DNA from: Ascaphus truei | Taxonomy: Eukaryota > Chordata > Amphibia > Anura > Ascaphidae | Direction: 5' to 3' | Length of the DNA stretch: 64,000 nucleotides | Assembly (NCBI GenBank): GCA_036426205.1 | Contig: CM071567.1 | Location: 293,883,249-293,947,248 of the forward strand | Part shown: positions 63,397 to 64,000 of the stretch, in pieces | Layout: every line of letters starts with the position of its first letter | Numbering within the stretch: the first letter of the stretch is position 1 | Notes under the pieces: model-generated | Seen by the model: only the letters and a program-made list of their open reading frames with translations | What the model was told of the DNA's origin: nothing | Database searches by the model: none | Made by a program: the position numbers and the translations under genes

Positions 63397-63990
63397 GTGT
63401 CCATGGCAGTATCCGGTGCAGAATTACCTTCTGGTACCGCAACCCATGCGGATACAGATGATGACGACAGCGGGGTCACGCCCGTACAAAGAACGGATGT
63501 CGACGCACTTCCGGTGTGGGACCTGGAGCTGTACCAGGACCATACGATGCCGCCAAGTGATGACATCACCATTCGAGCAACCGATGGTGCGGAGGAGGAA
63601 CCAGGATCAATTCCTGCTCCAGCGAGTACTGTTCCAGACTATAGAGGTCTTAACAAGATCACCATCAAGAATCGTTATTCTCTACCATTGATTTCGGAAC
63701 TCTTCGACCGCCTCCAAGGGACCACCATCTTCACCAAATTGGACCTGCGTGGTGCCTACAATTTGATAAGAATTTGCCAAGGCGACGAGTGGAAGACCGC
63801 CTTCAATATACGAGATGGCCATAATGAGTACCTCATCATGCCTTTCGGTCTCTGCAACGCCCCTGCTGTCTTCCAGGACTTTGTTGACAAGATCTTCAGA
63901 GATCTGCTCAACCAGTATTTTATTGTCTATTTGGATGACATAATAATTTTTTCCAAGTCTTTACAAGAACATGTGGGTCATGTCAAATAG
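63397..63990 (+). pseudogene. Gypsy-type reverse transcriptase (partial, fused and stopped)
   Basis: The frame begins with an acidic stretch and passes straight into [20 protein letters not shown] (63637 on), then [31 protein letters not shown] and the catalytic YLDDIIIFS (YLDD at 63928-63939). These are the reverse-transcriptase motifs of Ty3/Gypsy. Protease and the N-terminal part of the transcriptase are missing, so an internal deletion joined gag-like sequence to it in frame. A TAG at 63988-63990 interrupts the domain after HVGHVK, where relatives continue. The element runs off the window. Confidence 0.85.
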
Positions 63991-64000
63991 GTACTTCTAC

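Overview
The window is vertebrate genomic DNA, most probably from an amphibian (frog-like). That is inferred from one conserved gene with vertebrate exon structure embedded in long introns, and from a repeat community of L2-like and other LINEs, Penelope-like elements with hammerhead ribozyme motifs, Gypsy LTR elements, Tc1, hAT and Tigger-like elements and many fold-back MITEs. The species cannot be fixed from sequence alone.

The only cellular gene I recognise is DHX15 (PRP43), a DEAH-box RNA helicase of spliceosome disassembly and ribosome biogenesis. It runs on the plus strand. Thirteen coding exons (4529-4871 through 28697-28814) join with consistent phases and GT/AG borders to give 740 visible residues plus a stop. 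The short first exon is not seen and should lie left of the window, so 1-4528 is intron 1. A 3'UTR of about 450 bp ends after an AATAAA at 29247. All helicase motifs (Walker A, Ia, DEAH, SAT, V, VI) are intact.

The introns hold mobile-element debris: an L2 tail and two LINE 3' ends (intron 1), a Helitron-like end with a 28-bp minisatellite and a Penelope-like fragment (intron 2), a hammerhead-like fold-back (intron 3), a Tigger-like MITE (intron 4), and in intron 6 a hAT-like MITE, a GC-rich MITE, a perfect 66-bp palindrome and another fold-back.

From 29.3 to 64 kb no cellular gene was found. In order: a possible LTR fragment; a plus-strand L2-like LINE split by a 3.7-kb inverted-repeat element that contains a second TIR element and a 133-bp-arm fold-back; a repeat with a hammerhead-like fold; simple repeats; a Penelope-type hammerhead region (38.7-39.5 kb); a minus-strand L2-like LINE with intact YADD (39.66-41.67 kb); unassigned sequence; a Gypsy LTR plus gag interrupted by a Tc1 fragment (46.0-48.8 kb); a 5.2-kb TIR element filled with GA/CT/CA simple repeats and carrying a 68-N gap (48.86-54.07 kb), whose ends match two 156-bp MITEs elsewhere in the window; Penelope-like fragments and hammerhead motifs (54.8-60.7 kb); and a second copy of the same Gypsy family with gag and reverse transcriptase running to the window end.

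The most interesting signals are the hammerhead ribozyme motifs in several independent repeats (three with the CUGANGA...GAAA core intact), and the relation of the 156-bp MITEs to the 5.2-kb satellite-filled element.
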